DNA from: Microtetraspora sp. NBRC 13810
GTDB taxonomy: Bacteria; Actinomycetota; Actinomycetes; Streptosporangiales; Streptosporangiaceae
Length of the DNA stretch: 64,000 nt
Assembly (NCBI RefSeq): GCF_030268685.1
Contig: NZ_BSRQ01000010.1
Span: 1 to 64,000, forward strand
Direction: 5' to 3'
The first letter of the stretch is position 1; each line of letters begins with the position of its first letter. The translations under genes were made by a program, and so were the position numbers. The notes beneath the pieces were generated by a model that saw nothing but the letters and a program-made list of their open reading frames with translations, searched no databases and was not told the DNA's origin. Below are positions 24,698-32,392 of this stretch, piece after piece.

Positions 24698-25063
24698 ATG
24701 GTGACCGCCCGAGACCTCGCCGTCACACTCTTCTCGCACCCCACCGGGCCGACCGTGCTGACCGTGGCGGGGGAGCTGGACTTCCACACCACGCCCCGGC
24801 TGCGCGCGACCGTGGAGGAGATCCGGCTGGAGGCGGGCTCGGAGCTGGTGATCGACCTGTCCGGCCTCACTTACTGCGACTCCACCGGCATCCCGGTGTT
24901 CGTCGCCGCCTACCACCGCGCCCAGGCGGCTGGCGCGGCGCTGGCCTTCGCCGGCCTGAACCCCGACCTCACCCGGGTGTTCGGCATCGTCGGCCTGGAC
25001 CAGATCCTCTCCCTGCACCCCACGCTGGAGGCGGCCGTCGCCGCCGTCCGGTCCGGCGGCTGA
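24698..25063 (+). CDS. STAS-domain anti-sigma factor antagonist
   Basis: The 121-residue product is a full STAS domain: PTVLTVAGELDFHTTPRL, then LVIDLSGLTYCDSTGIPVFV with the phosphorylatable Ser in CDSTG, and the usual helical end (LTRVFGIVGLDQILSL). AGGAG at 24691-24695 is very close to ATG 24698; GTG 24701 is the alternative. It is divergent from the hybrid kinase/phosphatase gene, 210 bp away, and is a second likely substrate for it. No sigma factor gene is in this block. Confidence 0.92.
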   Translation: MVTARDLAVTLFSHPTGPTVLTVAGELDFHTTPRLRATVEEIRLEAGSELVIDLSGLTYCDSTGIPVFVAAYHRAQAAGAALAFAGLNPDLTRVFGIVGLDQILSLHPTLEAAVAAVRSGG

Positions 25064-25107
25064 CGGGCCCCGGTCCCAGTCCCCGGTCCGCGCGCCGCCT
25101 GGGGTGC

Positions 25108-25698
25108 TCAATCGCCGGGCACGCCTTCGGCGACCCAGTCCCGGATCCGCTGCGCCGCCTGGTCGGCGACGGGATGCCCGGCCGGGCGGGTGACCAGGTC
25201 GCTGAGGGCGTTCATGCAGGTCTCGGCCATCTCCGCCAGTTGCCGCGACCACGGGAGCTCCGGCCGGACGGTGAGCCGCTCGTCGGCGAAGAAGCCCGGC
25301 CGGTCGAACGTCACCGCGCCGATGTCCGCGACGACCCGGCCCACCTCCGCGCCGAGCGCGCCGTACTCCGCCGCGCCGTACCCGCCGGCGAGCACGTGTT
25401 CGAGCGGCGTGCCCGGCACGTGTTCCAGCACCATGGCCGGGCGGGTGCCGTCGCCCGCCCGCAGCACGAGCAGCACCTCGGGGACGGGCACGTGCCGGGA
25501 GGCCGCGGCCATCACCGCGGCCTCGACCGCCGGGTCCGGTCCGCCGAGCCGGGCGACGACCTGCCCGTCGGCCAGCGTGAGCAGGCACGTCTCGTGGGAG
25601 AACCCGCCGGCCAGGGTGGCCGCGGCCAGCACCGTACGGCCGAGCGCCTCGGCGATGTCGGGCACCTCGTGCGACTGCATCGGCCGATTCGCGCACAT
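25108..25698 (-). pseudogene. Truncated aminoglycoside-phosphotransferase-like protein
   Basis: The 196-residue frame begins as a normal APH/choline-kinase-like protein: GGFSHETCLLTLADGQVVARLG is the nucleotide-loop and Lys strand, followed by PVPEVLLVLRAG and MVLEHVPGTPL, the hinge. It ends at ...RIRDWVAEGVPGD, where relatives continue with the catalytic HGDxxxxN and metal-binding DxD motifs. Those motifs are absent, and only 44 bp remain before the neighbouring STAS gene, so the catalytic C-terminal lobe has been lost. It cannot be an active kinase. Codon use remains normal, suggesting a recent deletion or a retained fragment. Confidence 0.75.
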
Positions 25699-25765
25699 CC
25701 CCGGCGTGTCCTCACATGACGGCGAACCGGCCGCCCGCGGCTGCCGGGTGACACCCGGAACGGGG

Positions 25766-26230
25766 TCACAGGGTCTTCTCGAAGGGCAGCGGTCCCCGCA
25801 CCGGGCGGTCGTCCGGGTCGAAGAGCGGGGTGTAGCCGGCGGCCAGGTACAACGCGGCGGCCTCGGGCTGGCGGGGGCCCGTGGTGAGGTAGACGCGCCG
25901 GTACCCCCGGTCCGCGGCCTCGTGTTCCAGCGCGCGGACCACCGCGGCGGCGAGACCGCGGCGCCGGTGGCCGGGATGGGTCCACACCCGCTTCAGCTCG
26001 GCGGTCACGGGGTCGTAGCGCCGGAACGCGCCGCCCGCGACCGTCTCCCCGCCGGAGACCAGGATGAGAAAGGCGCCGTGCGGCGGGGCGAACTCTCCGG
26101 CGGGATACCGGTCCAGCTCGTCGTTGCGGCCGTACCGGGCGGCGTACTCGACGCGCAGGCCGGCGAGCAGCGGCGCCACGGCCGGGTCGCCCACGCCGGC
26201 CTGCTGCACGTCGAAGGCGGCCGTGCTCAA
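25766..26230 (-). CDS. GNAT family N-acetyltransferase (operon-linked)
   Basis: The 154-residue product is a single GNAT domain: VAGGAFRRYDPVTAELKRVWTHPGHRRRGLAAAVVRALE contains the central strand and, in RRRGLA, the acetyl-CoA loop; YRRVYLTTG and ALYLAAGYTPL follow as expected. A TTG start at 26230 overlaps the lipoprotein gene's stop (TTGA) and has GGGAGG upstream. This coupling puts it in the LLM-ABC operon. In Bacillus alkylcysteine salvage operons a similar N-acetyltransferase modifies the imported compound before a monooxygenase cuts it, so a like role is inferred here. Confidence 0.85.
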   Translation of the reverse strand: MSTAAFDVQQAGVGDPAVAPLLAGLRVEYAARYGRNDELDRYPAGEFAPPHGAFLILVSGGETVAGGAFRRYDPVTAELKRVWTHPGHRRRGLAAAVVRALEHEAADRGYRRVYLTTGPRQPEAAALYLAAGYTPLFDPDDRPVRGPLPFEKTL

Positions 26231-27207
26231 CTCGCCTCCCTGGGCAGGCCGGGCGGGTTGACCACGGACTCCGGGATGGCCTCGTTCGCCAGGCCCCACC
26301 GCTTGAGCACCTGGGCGTAGGTGCCGTTCCCGATCACCGTGTTCAGCGCCTCGTGCACCGGGCCGACCAGGCCGTTGCCCTTCTTGGTCATCGCCGCGAT
26401 CAGTCCCTGCAGGTCGGGGCCGGCGCCCGAGGCGGTGCCGACGATCCGGGAGCCGCCGCTGACCGCGATGTTGTAGGCGATGGCCGGGTTGGGCCCGAAG
26501 TACGCCTGGATGCGGCCGGACTTCAGCGCGAGGAGCGCGTCACCGTACTTCTGGTAGTAGAGGATCTCGGCCGGTCGGAGCCCGGCCGCCCGGTTCTGCT
26601 CGTCCCATTCGAGGAGGATCTTCTCCTGGTTGGTGCCCGAGCCCACCGAGACCCGCAGCCCGGCGACGTCGGCCGGCTTCTCGATCCGCCTGATCGGGCT
26701 GGAGTCGATCACCTGCCAGCCGAGCTGGTCGATCCGGTAGGTCGCGAAGTCGTAGAGGTCCTTGCGCTCCTCGGTGACGGTGACGTTGCTGAGCGTCAGC
26801 TCGTATTTGCCCGATCTGGTGGCCAGGAAGAGGTTCTCCCAGGAGCTGTTCTCCGGCCGTAGTCTCAGGCCGAGCACGTCGGCGATCAGGTGGGCGATGT
26901 CGGTCTCGACGCCGATCAGCGTGGTGTCGTCGCTGGCGGGGAACACCAGCGGCGGCGAGCCCTCGCCGTTGAACCCGACGGTCAGCTCGCCGTCCTCGGC
27001 GACGGCGGCGGGCACCTTGGCGGCGATGGCGTCCACCTTCGCGGTGGTGACCCGTTGCTGGTCCGGGCCGATATTGATCGGCTGACCGGCGACCGTGGGG
27101 GCGGCGCTCGGCGCCCCGGCCGGGCTCAGCACGGGTTCCTCGGCGCAGGCGGTGAGGGCGAGCAGGAGTAAGGCGGGCAGCGCGAGACGCGCGGCGGGCA
27201 GACGCAT
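26227..27207 (-). CDS. ABC transporter substrate-binding lipoprotein (polar amino acid type)
   Basis: The 326-residue product has a lipoprotein signal peptide ending LLLALTACAEE (lipobox LTAC, modified Cys about residue 21). The rest is an SBP_bac_3 fold: GELTVGFN, the early GVETDIAHLIADVLGL, WENLFLATRSGKYEL, and the hinge GLRVSVGSGTNQEKILLEW. This family (HisJ/GlnH/TcyA-like) binds amino acids or modified amino acids. It is the fourth gene of the LLM-permease-ATPase-SBP-GNAT operon and should deliver its ligand to the permease encoded at 28024-28899. ATG 27207 is chosen because it begins exactly at the signal peptide. Confidence 0.9.
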   Translation of the reverse strand: MRLPAARLALPALLLLALTACAEEPVLSPAGAPSAAPTVAGQPINIGPDQQRVTTAKVDAIAAKVPAAVAEDGELTVGFNGEGSPPLVFPASDDTTLIGVETDIAHLIADVLGLRLRPENSSWENLFLATRSGKYELTLSNVTVTEERKDLYDFATYRIDQLGWQVIDSSPIRRIEKPADVAGLRVSVGSGTNQEKILLEWDEQNRAAGLRPAEILYYQKYGDALLALKSGRIQAYFGPNPAIAYNIAVSGGSRIVGTASGAGPDLQGLIAAMTKKGNGLVGPVHEALNTVIGNGTYAQVLKRWGLANEAIPESVVNPPGLPREAS

Positions 27208-27265
27208 GGCGATCCTTCTGGACGATGTCTCAGGGTGATGTCTCAAGGGTTTCGGCTGAGGCCGG

Positions 27266-28027
27266 CTAAAGGACCTTGCTGAGGAAGGCGCGGGTGCGCT
27301 CGTGCGCGGGGCGGTCGAGCACCTGGGCGGGCGGGCCGTGTTCGAGGATGCGCCCGCCGTCCATGAAGGCGACCGTGTCGGCCACCTCGCGGGCGAACCC
27401 GATCTCGTGCGTGACGACGATCATGGTGGTGCCGCCGCCCGCCAGGTCCCTGACGACCGCGAGGACCTCGCCGACGAGTTCGGGGTCCAGCGCGGAGGTC
27501 GGCTCGTCGAAGAGCAGCACCTTGGGTTCCAGGGCGAGCGCCCTGGCGATGGCCACCCGCTGCTGCTGGCCGCCGGACAGCGTGCGCGGGTACGCCTCCG
27601 CCTTGTCGGCCAGGCCGACCCGGTCGAGCAGCCGGGTGGCCAGCGCCTCGACCTCGGCGGGCGGGCGGCGCTGCGCGGACCGCGGCGCCTCGGTGATGTT
27701 CTGCCGGACCGAGAGGTGCGCGAACAGGTTGAAGTTCTGGAAGACGAAGCCGATCTTGGTGCGCTGGCGCAGGATGTCGCGTTCGGGTAACTCGTACAGC
27801 CGGTCGCCGGACCTGCGGTAGCCGAGGAGTTCCCCGTCCACCCGTACCGTGCCGCGCTCCACCTTCTCCAGGTGGTTGATCGTGCGCAGCAGCGTCGACT
27901 TGCCGGACCCCGAGGGGCCGAGGATCACCAGCACCTCGCCCCTGCGCACGTCCAGGTCCACGCCGCGCAGCACGTGCAGGGAGCCGAAGCTCTTGTGCAC
28001 GTCGCGCAACTCCACCATCGCGGTCAC
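27266..28027 (-). CDS. ABC transporter ATP-binding protein (polar amino acid type)
   Basis: The 253-residue product has Walker [12 protein letters not shown] near residue 40, the Q-loop FVFQNFNLF around 95, the signature [15 protein letters not shown] around 150, Walker [14 protein letters not shown] around 175 and the switch His in VVTHEIGFA. It is closest to GlnQ/HisP/TcyN ATPases, which drive uptake of amino acids. The GTG start overlaps the permease stop (GTGA, 28024-28027), giving translational coupling. An internal ATG at 28018 is the alternative start. Confidence 0.95.
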   Translation of the reverse strand: MTAMVELRDVHKSFGSLHVLRGVDLDVRRGEVLVILGPSGSGKSTLLRTINHLEKVERGTVRVDGELLGYRRSGDRLYELPERDILRQRTKIGFVFQNFNLFAHLSVRQNITEAPRSAQRRPPAEVEALATRLLDRVGLADKAEAYPRTLSGGQQQRVAIARALALEPKVLLFDEPTSALDPELVGEVLAVVRDLAGGGTTMIVVTHEIGFAREVADTVAFMDGGRILEHGPPAQVLDRPAHERTRAFLSKVL

Positions 28028-28899
28028 GAGCGCCCCCTGCCGTAGTGGCGCTCGACGTAATACTGCGCGACCGACAGCACGGTGGTCAGGGCGATGTACC
28101 AGATCGCCGCGACCAGCAGCAGGGCCATCACCCTGCCGTTGCGGTTGTAGATCACCTGTACCTGGTAGAACAGCTCGGGCAGCGCCATGACGTACACCAC
28201 CGAGGTGCCCTTGACCAGGCCGATGATCTCGTTGCCCGCGTTGGGCACGATGGTGCGCATGGCCTGCGGCAGGATGATCCGCAGGAACCGCCGGGCGCGC
28301 GGGATGCCAAGCGCGGCGGCGGCCTCCCGCTGGCCGGGGTCCACCGACAGCAGCCCGCCGCGCACGATCTCGGCGGCGTAGGCGGCCTGGTGCAGCGCGA
28401 GGCCGAGCGCGGCGGCGGCGAGCGGGCTGATCAGGTCCATGGTGCCGATGTCGAAGAATCCCGGGCCGAAGGGGACGCCGAACGACAGCCGGGGGTACAG
28501 CAGCGCCAGGTTGTACCAGAACAGCAGTTGCAGGATCAGCGGCACGGACCGGAACAGCCACACGTATCCGAAGGCCACTCCCGCCAGCAGCCGGTTCGGC
28601 GACAGCCGCATGAGCGCGAGCACCGTGCCGAGCGCGAATCCCAGGACGATGCCGAGCGCGGTCAGGTGCAGGGTGAGCACGACCGAGCGGAGCACCGAGG
28701 GCGCGAAGAGGTACTGGCCGACGACGTCCCACTCCCACGCCGGGTTGGTGATCAGCGCGCTGGCGGCCATCGCGAGCAGCACCAGCACGCCGAGCGCGGC
28801 CAGCCTGCGGAGCGGATGGGGCGCGGTGACCACCTTCGGCGCAGCCTCTCCGGGCAGGCGCTCGGCCGCGGCCTCGGCCCGGGTGCCGGGCAGTGTCAT
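28024..28899 (-). CDS. ABC transporter permease (polar amino acid type)
   Basis: The 291-residue product has a ~30-residue cytoplasmic start, then about five to six transmembrane segments of the HisM/GlnP family. [15 protein letters not shown] (about residue 130) and, later, the EAA loop [22 protein letters not shown], which contacts the ATPase, are present. The complex would have two copies of this permease because only one permease gene exists. ATG 28899 overlaps the LLM stop by ATGA. Confidence 0.93.
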   Translation of the reverse strand: MTLPGTRAEAAAERLPGEAAPKVVTAPHPLRRLAALGVLVLLAMAASALITNPAWEWDVVGQYLFAPSVLRSVVLTLHLTALGIVLGFALGTVLALMRLSPNRLLAGVAFGYVWLFRSVPLILQLLFWYNLALLYPRLSFGVPFGPGFFDIGTMDLISPLAAAALGLALHQAAYAAEIVRGGLLSVDPGQREAAAALGIPRARRFLRIILPQAMRTIVPNAGNEIIGLVKGTSVVYVMALPELFYQVQVIYNRNGRVMALLLVAAIWYIALTTVLSVAQYYVERHYGRGRS

Positions 28900-30047
28900 C
28901 GCGCGAGTGTGATCGGCGCCGCCGCGACGGCCCCGCCCTCGCGGCCGGCCGCCTCCCGCCCGGCCGCTTCCCTGTCGCGTCTGGCGACCTCCTCGCGCAC
29001 GAGGGGGATGACGTGGCGGCCGAAGTCGACGGCGTCGCCGAGGATGTCGTAGCCGCGGGCGGAGAGGATGTCCACGCCGAGGTCGTAGTAGTCCAGCAGG
29101 GCCTCGGCGACGGTCTCCGGGGTGCCGACGAGCGCGGTGGAGTTGCCCGCGCCGCCGGTCGCGGCGGCGGTCGGCGTCCACAGCGCGCGGTCGTGCCGCT
29201 CGCCCTTCGCGGCGACCTCCAGCAGCCGCTGCGACCCGGCGTTCTGCGGCGAGCCGGCCGGTCCGCGCCGCTGCTTCGCGCCGCCGGCGCGCCGCAGGTC
29301 ACCGAGGATCCGGTGCGCCTTCTCCCAGGCGAGCTCCTCCGTCGGCGCGATGATCGGCCGGAACGCGACCTGGATCCGCGGCACGTCCGTACGGCCGGCC
29401 GCCCGCGCCGCCTCCCGCACCGAGGCGATCTGCTGCGCGGTCTCGGCCAGCGGCTCACCCCACAGGCAGTAGATGTCGGCCTCGGCCCCGCCCGCCGCGT
29501 ACGCCGCCGGTGACGAGCCGCCGAAGGACACCCCGGGCCGGGGGCGCTGCACGGGGAACACGTCGGACACGAAGTCCTTGAAGGAGTAGTGCTCGCCGTC
29601 GTGGTCGAAGGGCGTCGTGGACGTCCACCCCTTCTTGACGATCCGGATGTACTCCCTGGTCCGGGAGTAGCGCTCGTCCTTGGTCAGGACGTCGCCCTCC
29701 CTGCCCTGCTCGTGGTCGTTGCCGCCGGTGATGAAGTGGACGGTCAGCCGCCCGTCGCTGATCTGGTCGAGGGTGGCGAACGTCTTGAGCGCGTAGGTCG
29801 GGTAGGACACGTTCGGCCGGTGCGCGAGCAGGATCCCCAGTTCCGGCACCCGCGCCGCCACGAACGCCGCGACCTGCGCCGGGTCGGGCGACCCCGACCC
29901 GTAGGCGAACAGGACCCGGTCCCAGCCGTGCTCCTGGTGAGCGAGGGCCAGCCTGAGCGTGTACTCCTTGTCGAAGGAGGGGCCCGAACGCGGCGAGGTC
30001 TCCGAGCCGTCGTTGGTACCGCCGATACCGAGAAACTCCACAGGCAT
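28896..30047 (-). CDS. LLM-class flavin-dependent monooxygenase (SsuD/CmoJ-like)
   Basis: The 383-residue product is a bacterial luciferase-like TIM barrel of the alkanesulfonate-monooxygenase group: [29 protein letters not shown] and [17 protein letters not shown] are typical FMN/substrate segments, and [12 protein letters not shown] corresponds to the phosphate-binding strand. Such enzymes use FMNH2 and O2 to cleave C-S bonds of sulfonates or alkylated thiols. It is the first gene of a coupled five-gene operon with an amino-acid-type ABC importer and a GNAT enzyme, which points to sulfur salvage from a modified cysteine rather than from a plain sulfonate. Confidence 0.9.
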   Translation of the reverse strand: MPVEFLGIGGTNDGSETSPRSGPSFDKEYTLRLALAHQEHGWDRVLFAYGSGSPDPAQVAAFVAARVPELGILLAHRPNVSYPTYALKTFATLDQISDGRLTVHFITGGNDHEQGREGDVLTKDERYSRTREYIRIVKKGWTSTTPFDHDGEHYSFKDFVSDVFPVQRPRPGVSFGGSSPAAYAAGGAEADIYCLWGEPLAETAQQIASVREAARAAGRTDVPRIQVAFRPIIAPTEELAWEKAHRILGDLRRAGGAKQRRGPAGSPQNAGSQRLLEVAAKGERHDRALWTPTAAATGGAGNSTALVGTPETVAEALLDYYDLGVDILSARGYDILGDAVDFGRHVIPLVREEVARRDREAAGREAAGREGGAVAAAPITLAR

Positions 30048-30126
30048 GGGTCGCAGCCCCCTTGACGTTCCTTAGCGGACACCTCACTCCAACACGGCGG
30101 GCCAAATTCCGTCAAGACCTACGGGT

Positions 30127-31017
30127 TTAGTGGGTTTTTCTTCTGAAGTGCTCGACCAGGCGCGAGTAGCTGTCGTCGGCGTGGCCTTCGGCGACGGCCT
30201 TGGTCACGAGGTCGAGGGTGTAGGCGGGGAGGGCGTCGTCGACGCCGCGGGAACGGCTCTCCCGGAGGAGGTCGGCGACCGAGGGCAGATGGTGCCGGAG
30301 GGCGCCGAACTCCACGGCGTACCGGCCGCGGTCGATCTCCTCGGCGATCGACGGCAGGAAGGACGTCAGGGCGGCGACCGACGGGGCGGCGCGCTCCAGG
30401 AAGTGCCCCGCCTCGATGCCCTCGGCGGCCAGCAGGGCGGCCGCGTGCAGGAAGCCGTTCAGCGTCCCCCACATGGTGCCGTGCACGGCCATGCCGTACA
30501 GGGTGGGCACGCCGGCGTCGGCGGCGACGAACGTGCCGCGGCCACCGAGGAGGGCGAGCGCCGGGCGATGGGTGTCGTACACGGTCTCGTCGCCGCCGTA
30601 GAACACGACCGCCTCCGGATGCCCGATGCCCGGGGCGATCGTCATGATCTGCCCGTGCAGGTAGCGCGCCCCCTGCTCCCCCGCCCAGTCGGCCACGTCC
30701 CTCGCCTCGGCGGACGTGCCGTCGGTCAGGTTGACCACGGCGCGCCCGGCGAGCGCGTCGCCCGCCCGCGCCAGGATCTCGCGGGCCGCGTCGTTGCCCT
30801 TCACGCTGACGACCACGAGCGGCGCGGCGAGGACGGCGTCGCGTACGCTCTCCGCCCGTCGCGCCCCCGCGGCGACCAGCGGCCCGGCCTTCTCCTCCGT
30901 GCGGTTCCACACGGTGACCGGGTGCCCCCCGGCCAGGAACGCACCGGCCAGCGCCGCGCCGATCTCGCCCAGACCCAGCACGGTCACAGCCGGTCGGTCT
31001 TCCGAAGTGGTGGTCAA
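30127..31017 (-). CDS. NAD(P)-binding 6PGDH/imine-reductase-like dehydrogenase
   Basis: The 296-residue product starts with VTVLGLGEIGAALAGAFLAGG, a Rossmann GxGxxG motif, followed by VTVWNRTEEKAG whose Arg suggests NADPH preference. VNLTDGTSAEA and the C-terminal all-helical domain (VHGTMWGTLNGFLHAAALLAAEGI) match the imine-reductase branch of the 6-phosphogluconate/beta-hydroxyacid dehydrogenase superfamily. The conserved substrate Lys of hydroxyacid dehydrogenases is replaced, as usual in imine reductases. TTG 31017 is preceded by GGGGAAGGG. Its promoter has a MerR-type layout. Confidence 0.82.
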   Translation of the reverse strand: MTTTSEDRPAVTVLGLGEIGAALAGAFLAGGHPVTVWNRTEEKAGPLVAAGARRAESVRDAVLAAPLVVVSVKGNDAAREILARAGDALAGRAVVNLTDGTSAEARDVADWAGEQGARYLHGQIMTIAPGIGHPEAVVFYGGDETVYDTHRPALALLGGRGTFVAADAGVPTLYGMAVHGTMWGTLNGFLHAAALLAAEGIEAGHFLERAAPSVAALTSFLPSIAEEIDRGRYAVEFGALRHHLPSVADLLRESRSRGVDDALPAYTLDLVTKAVAEGHADDSYSRLVEHFRRKTH

Positions 31018-31062
31018 GACCCTTCCCCTCTGTCGGGTACGGCGGTTCGCCGATCAGAGGCC

Positions 31063-31093
31063 ACCCTAGAAGCTCAACAAATATTGAGGTCAA
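31063..31093 (-). promoter_or_regulatory. MerR-type promoter with 19-bp spacer and palindrome
   Basis: On the minus strand, TTGACC (31088-31093) and TAGGGT (31063-31068) are separated by 19 bp. The spacer carries the inverted repeat CTCAA-TATTTG-TTGAG (31073-31088). Overlong spacers with a CTCAA/TTGAG dyad are the mark of promoters activated by MerR-family proteins through DNA distortion. It would drive the imine-reductase-like gene at 31017. No MerR gene is nearby. Confidence 0.6.
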
Positions 31094-31131
31094 GTATGGA
31101 TGGAGGTGTCGCCGCTCCCCCGCGTCCCGGA

Positions 31132-31179
31132 CTGGCGCAGGGTCTGGCGGAGGGCCTGGCGCAGGGTCTAGCGGAGGGT
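31132..31179. repeat. 12-bp tandem repeat overlapping a gene end
   Basis: Four 12-bp units (31132-31143, 31144-31155, 31156-31167, 31168-31179) alternate CTGGCGCAGGGT and CTGGCGGAGGGC types. On the minus strand each unit encodes T/A-L-R-Q in frame with the secreted-protein gene. Its stop codon (TAG, 31168-31170) stands where the other three units have CAG (Gln). Confidence 0.85.
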
Positions 31180-31707
31180 CGCCAGCATGGCGGACGAGTC
31201 GGCCTTCACCCGGCCGCCGCCCACGGCCGGGAAGCCCGGCGGGCGGACCGCGCCCCAGTGGTCCTTCAGCACCTGGCCGTCCAGCGCCTGGAGATGTCTC
31301 GGCAGCGGCCCTGGGGTGACCGGGCCGGGCACGGTCAGCGTGCCGAGCGCGTGCGGGGCGATCACGCCCTGCATGGAGTGGATCCGGTAGGTGCCCTTGG
31401 GCAGGCTGAAGGCCACGGCGTAATGGGCGGCCTCCGGCAGCTTCACCGCGGCGAAGGTCAGCTGGGCGCCCTTGCCGTCGGTGAACCTGAGGGCGATCCG
31501 CCCGGGGTCGCCGCCCCGCACGGGATGCCTGGCGTTCTCCAGCACCCACAGGCCGAGCGTGTGGCTCGTCCCGGCGCTCACCCGAGCGGGCACCGGATCG
31601 AGGTAGGTCACCGCCCACGCCCCCGCGGCGTGCGCCGCGCTGCCCGGGCCGGCGAGTGCCGCCAGCACCGCCGCGATCACCAGGGTCCGCGTCGCCCCTG
31701 CCCGCAT
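31168..31707 (-). CDS. Secreted protein of unknown function
   Basis: The 179-residue product has a Sec signal peptide (RAGATRTLVIAAVLAALAGP, cleavage about AHA-A). The mature part keeps WAVTYLDPVPARV, HTLGLWVLENARHPVRGGDPG, LPEAAHYAVAFSLPKGTYRIHSMQGVIAPHALGTLTVPG, a pattern I associate with a widespread but uncharacterised secreted family whose members show LDPLPxR...GxWVLQxxxHPYxG...GTxxVxGxQG. It is probably a small beta-sandwich at the cell surface. GGAGGTG precedes ATG 31707. The gene ends inside a 12-bp repeat array. Confidence 0.7.
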   Translation of the reverse strand: MRAGATRTLVIAAVLAALAGPGSAAHAAGAWAVTYLDPVPARVSAGTSHTLGLWVLENARHPVRGGDPGRIALRFTDGKGAQLTFAAVKLPEAAHYAVAFSLPKGTYRIHSMQGVIAPHALGTLTVPGPVTPGPLPRHLQALDGQVLKDHWGAVRPPGFPAVGGGRVKADSSAMLATLR

Positions 31708-31854
31708 GGCACACCTCCGGTGGTGTCGCACCGCCGGGGGCGCACGGCTTTCCGCGCCCCGCCGGGACCAGCGTAACCGGGCGGGGCGGCACGGGAGGGC
31801 CCGTGACCGATTCAGGTACGGCGGGCCGGCAGATAGGCGCGGCGGGTCTCGACC

Positions 31855-31957
31855 TCGCCGGCTCACCGCGGAACCGGGCCGCGTAGTCCTCCGCGACGAC
31901 GTCGTAGCCGCGGCGTGCGGCGTCGTGACCGTCCCGATCTTCCTTGGCGGACAGCAT
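31855..31957 (-). pseudogene. N-terminal remnant of a SAM-dependent methyltransferase
   Basis: Directly after the ArsR gene (31-bp gap), GGAGG lies 8 nt ahead of an ATG at 31957. The frame reads ...ARRGYDVVAEDYAARFRGE, which matches the first helix of class I methyltransferases (YDxVAxxYAxRFxxE). After about 33 residues the similarity stops and the frame turns into Arg/Pro-rich non-protein sequence. The SAM-binding GxGxG motif and all later parts are missing, so this is the front end of a deleted gene that was once in an operon with ArsR. Confidence 0.65.
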
Positions 31958-31988
31958 GCCACGGGCCTCCGGGGCCGCCGCCCGGGGG

Positions 31989-32345
31989 CTAGCCGTGCCG
32001 CGGCTCGCCGGAGACCTCGTGGCCGGCGTGGAAGAGTGCCTCCTGGATGAGGGTGCGGACGTGCACGTCACGGGCGCGGTACAGCACGCGCCTGCCGTCC
32101 CTGCGCGTCTCGACCAGGCCCGTGAGGCGCAGCTTGGCCAGGTGCTGGGAGACCGAGGGGCGGGGCACGCCGACGGCCACGGCCAGCGATCCCACGTCGT
32201 ACTCGCCGGAGGACAGCAGCCACATGAGCCGGAGCCGGGTGGCGTCGCTGAGCATGCGGAACGCGTCGGTGGCCGCCTCCACCTGCGCGCTTGTCGGTTG
32301 CTCCTGCACAGAGGGCGCACCTGATTCGTTGTCGCGTACGTACAT
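31989..32345 (-). CDS. ArsR/SmtB-family regulator
   Basis: The 118-residue product has the winged helix of ArsR proteins: DAFRMLSDATRLRLMWLLSSGEYDVGSLA, then VPRPSVSQHLAKLRLTGLVETRRDGRRVLY with the recognition helix. The N-terminal alpha-3 Cys box (ELCVCDL) of arsenic sensors is absent; His and Asp residues near the C terminus (ARDVHVRTLIQEALFHAGHE) fit the alpha-5 zinc site of SmtB/CzrA-type sensors. It is divergent from a His-rich CDF exporter with only 47 bp between start codons, so it is very likely its metal-responsive repressor. Confidence 0.9.
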   Translation of the reverse strand: MYVRDNESGAPSVQEQPTSAQVEAATDAFRMLSDATRLRLMWLLSSGEYDVGSLAVAVGVPRPSVSQHLAKLRLTGLVETRRDGRRVLYRARDVHVRTLIQEALFHAGHEVSGEPRHG

Positions 32346-32392
32346 GGCTACATATAGTCCAGGAAAGGGATGATGTGCAAACGAGGTGCGTC
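32346..32392. promoter_or_regulatory. Shared ArsR/CDF control region
   Basis: TATATG on the minus strand (complement of 32351-32356) lies 5 nt before the arsR ATG and there is no ribosome-binding site, so arsR looks leaderless. On the plus strand GAGGTG precedes the CDF start. Both promoters must overlap within 47 bp, so a single bound repressor can shut off both genes. The AT-rich TACATATAG core is the likeliest binding site. Confidence 0.5.
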
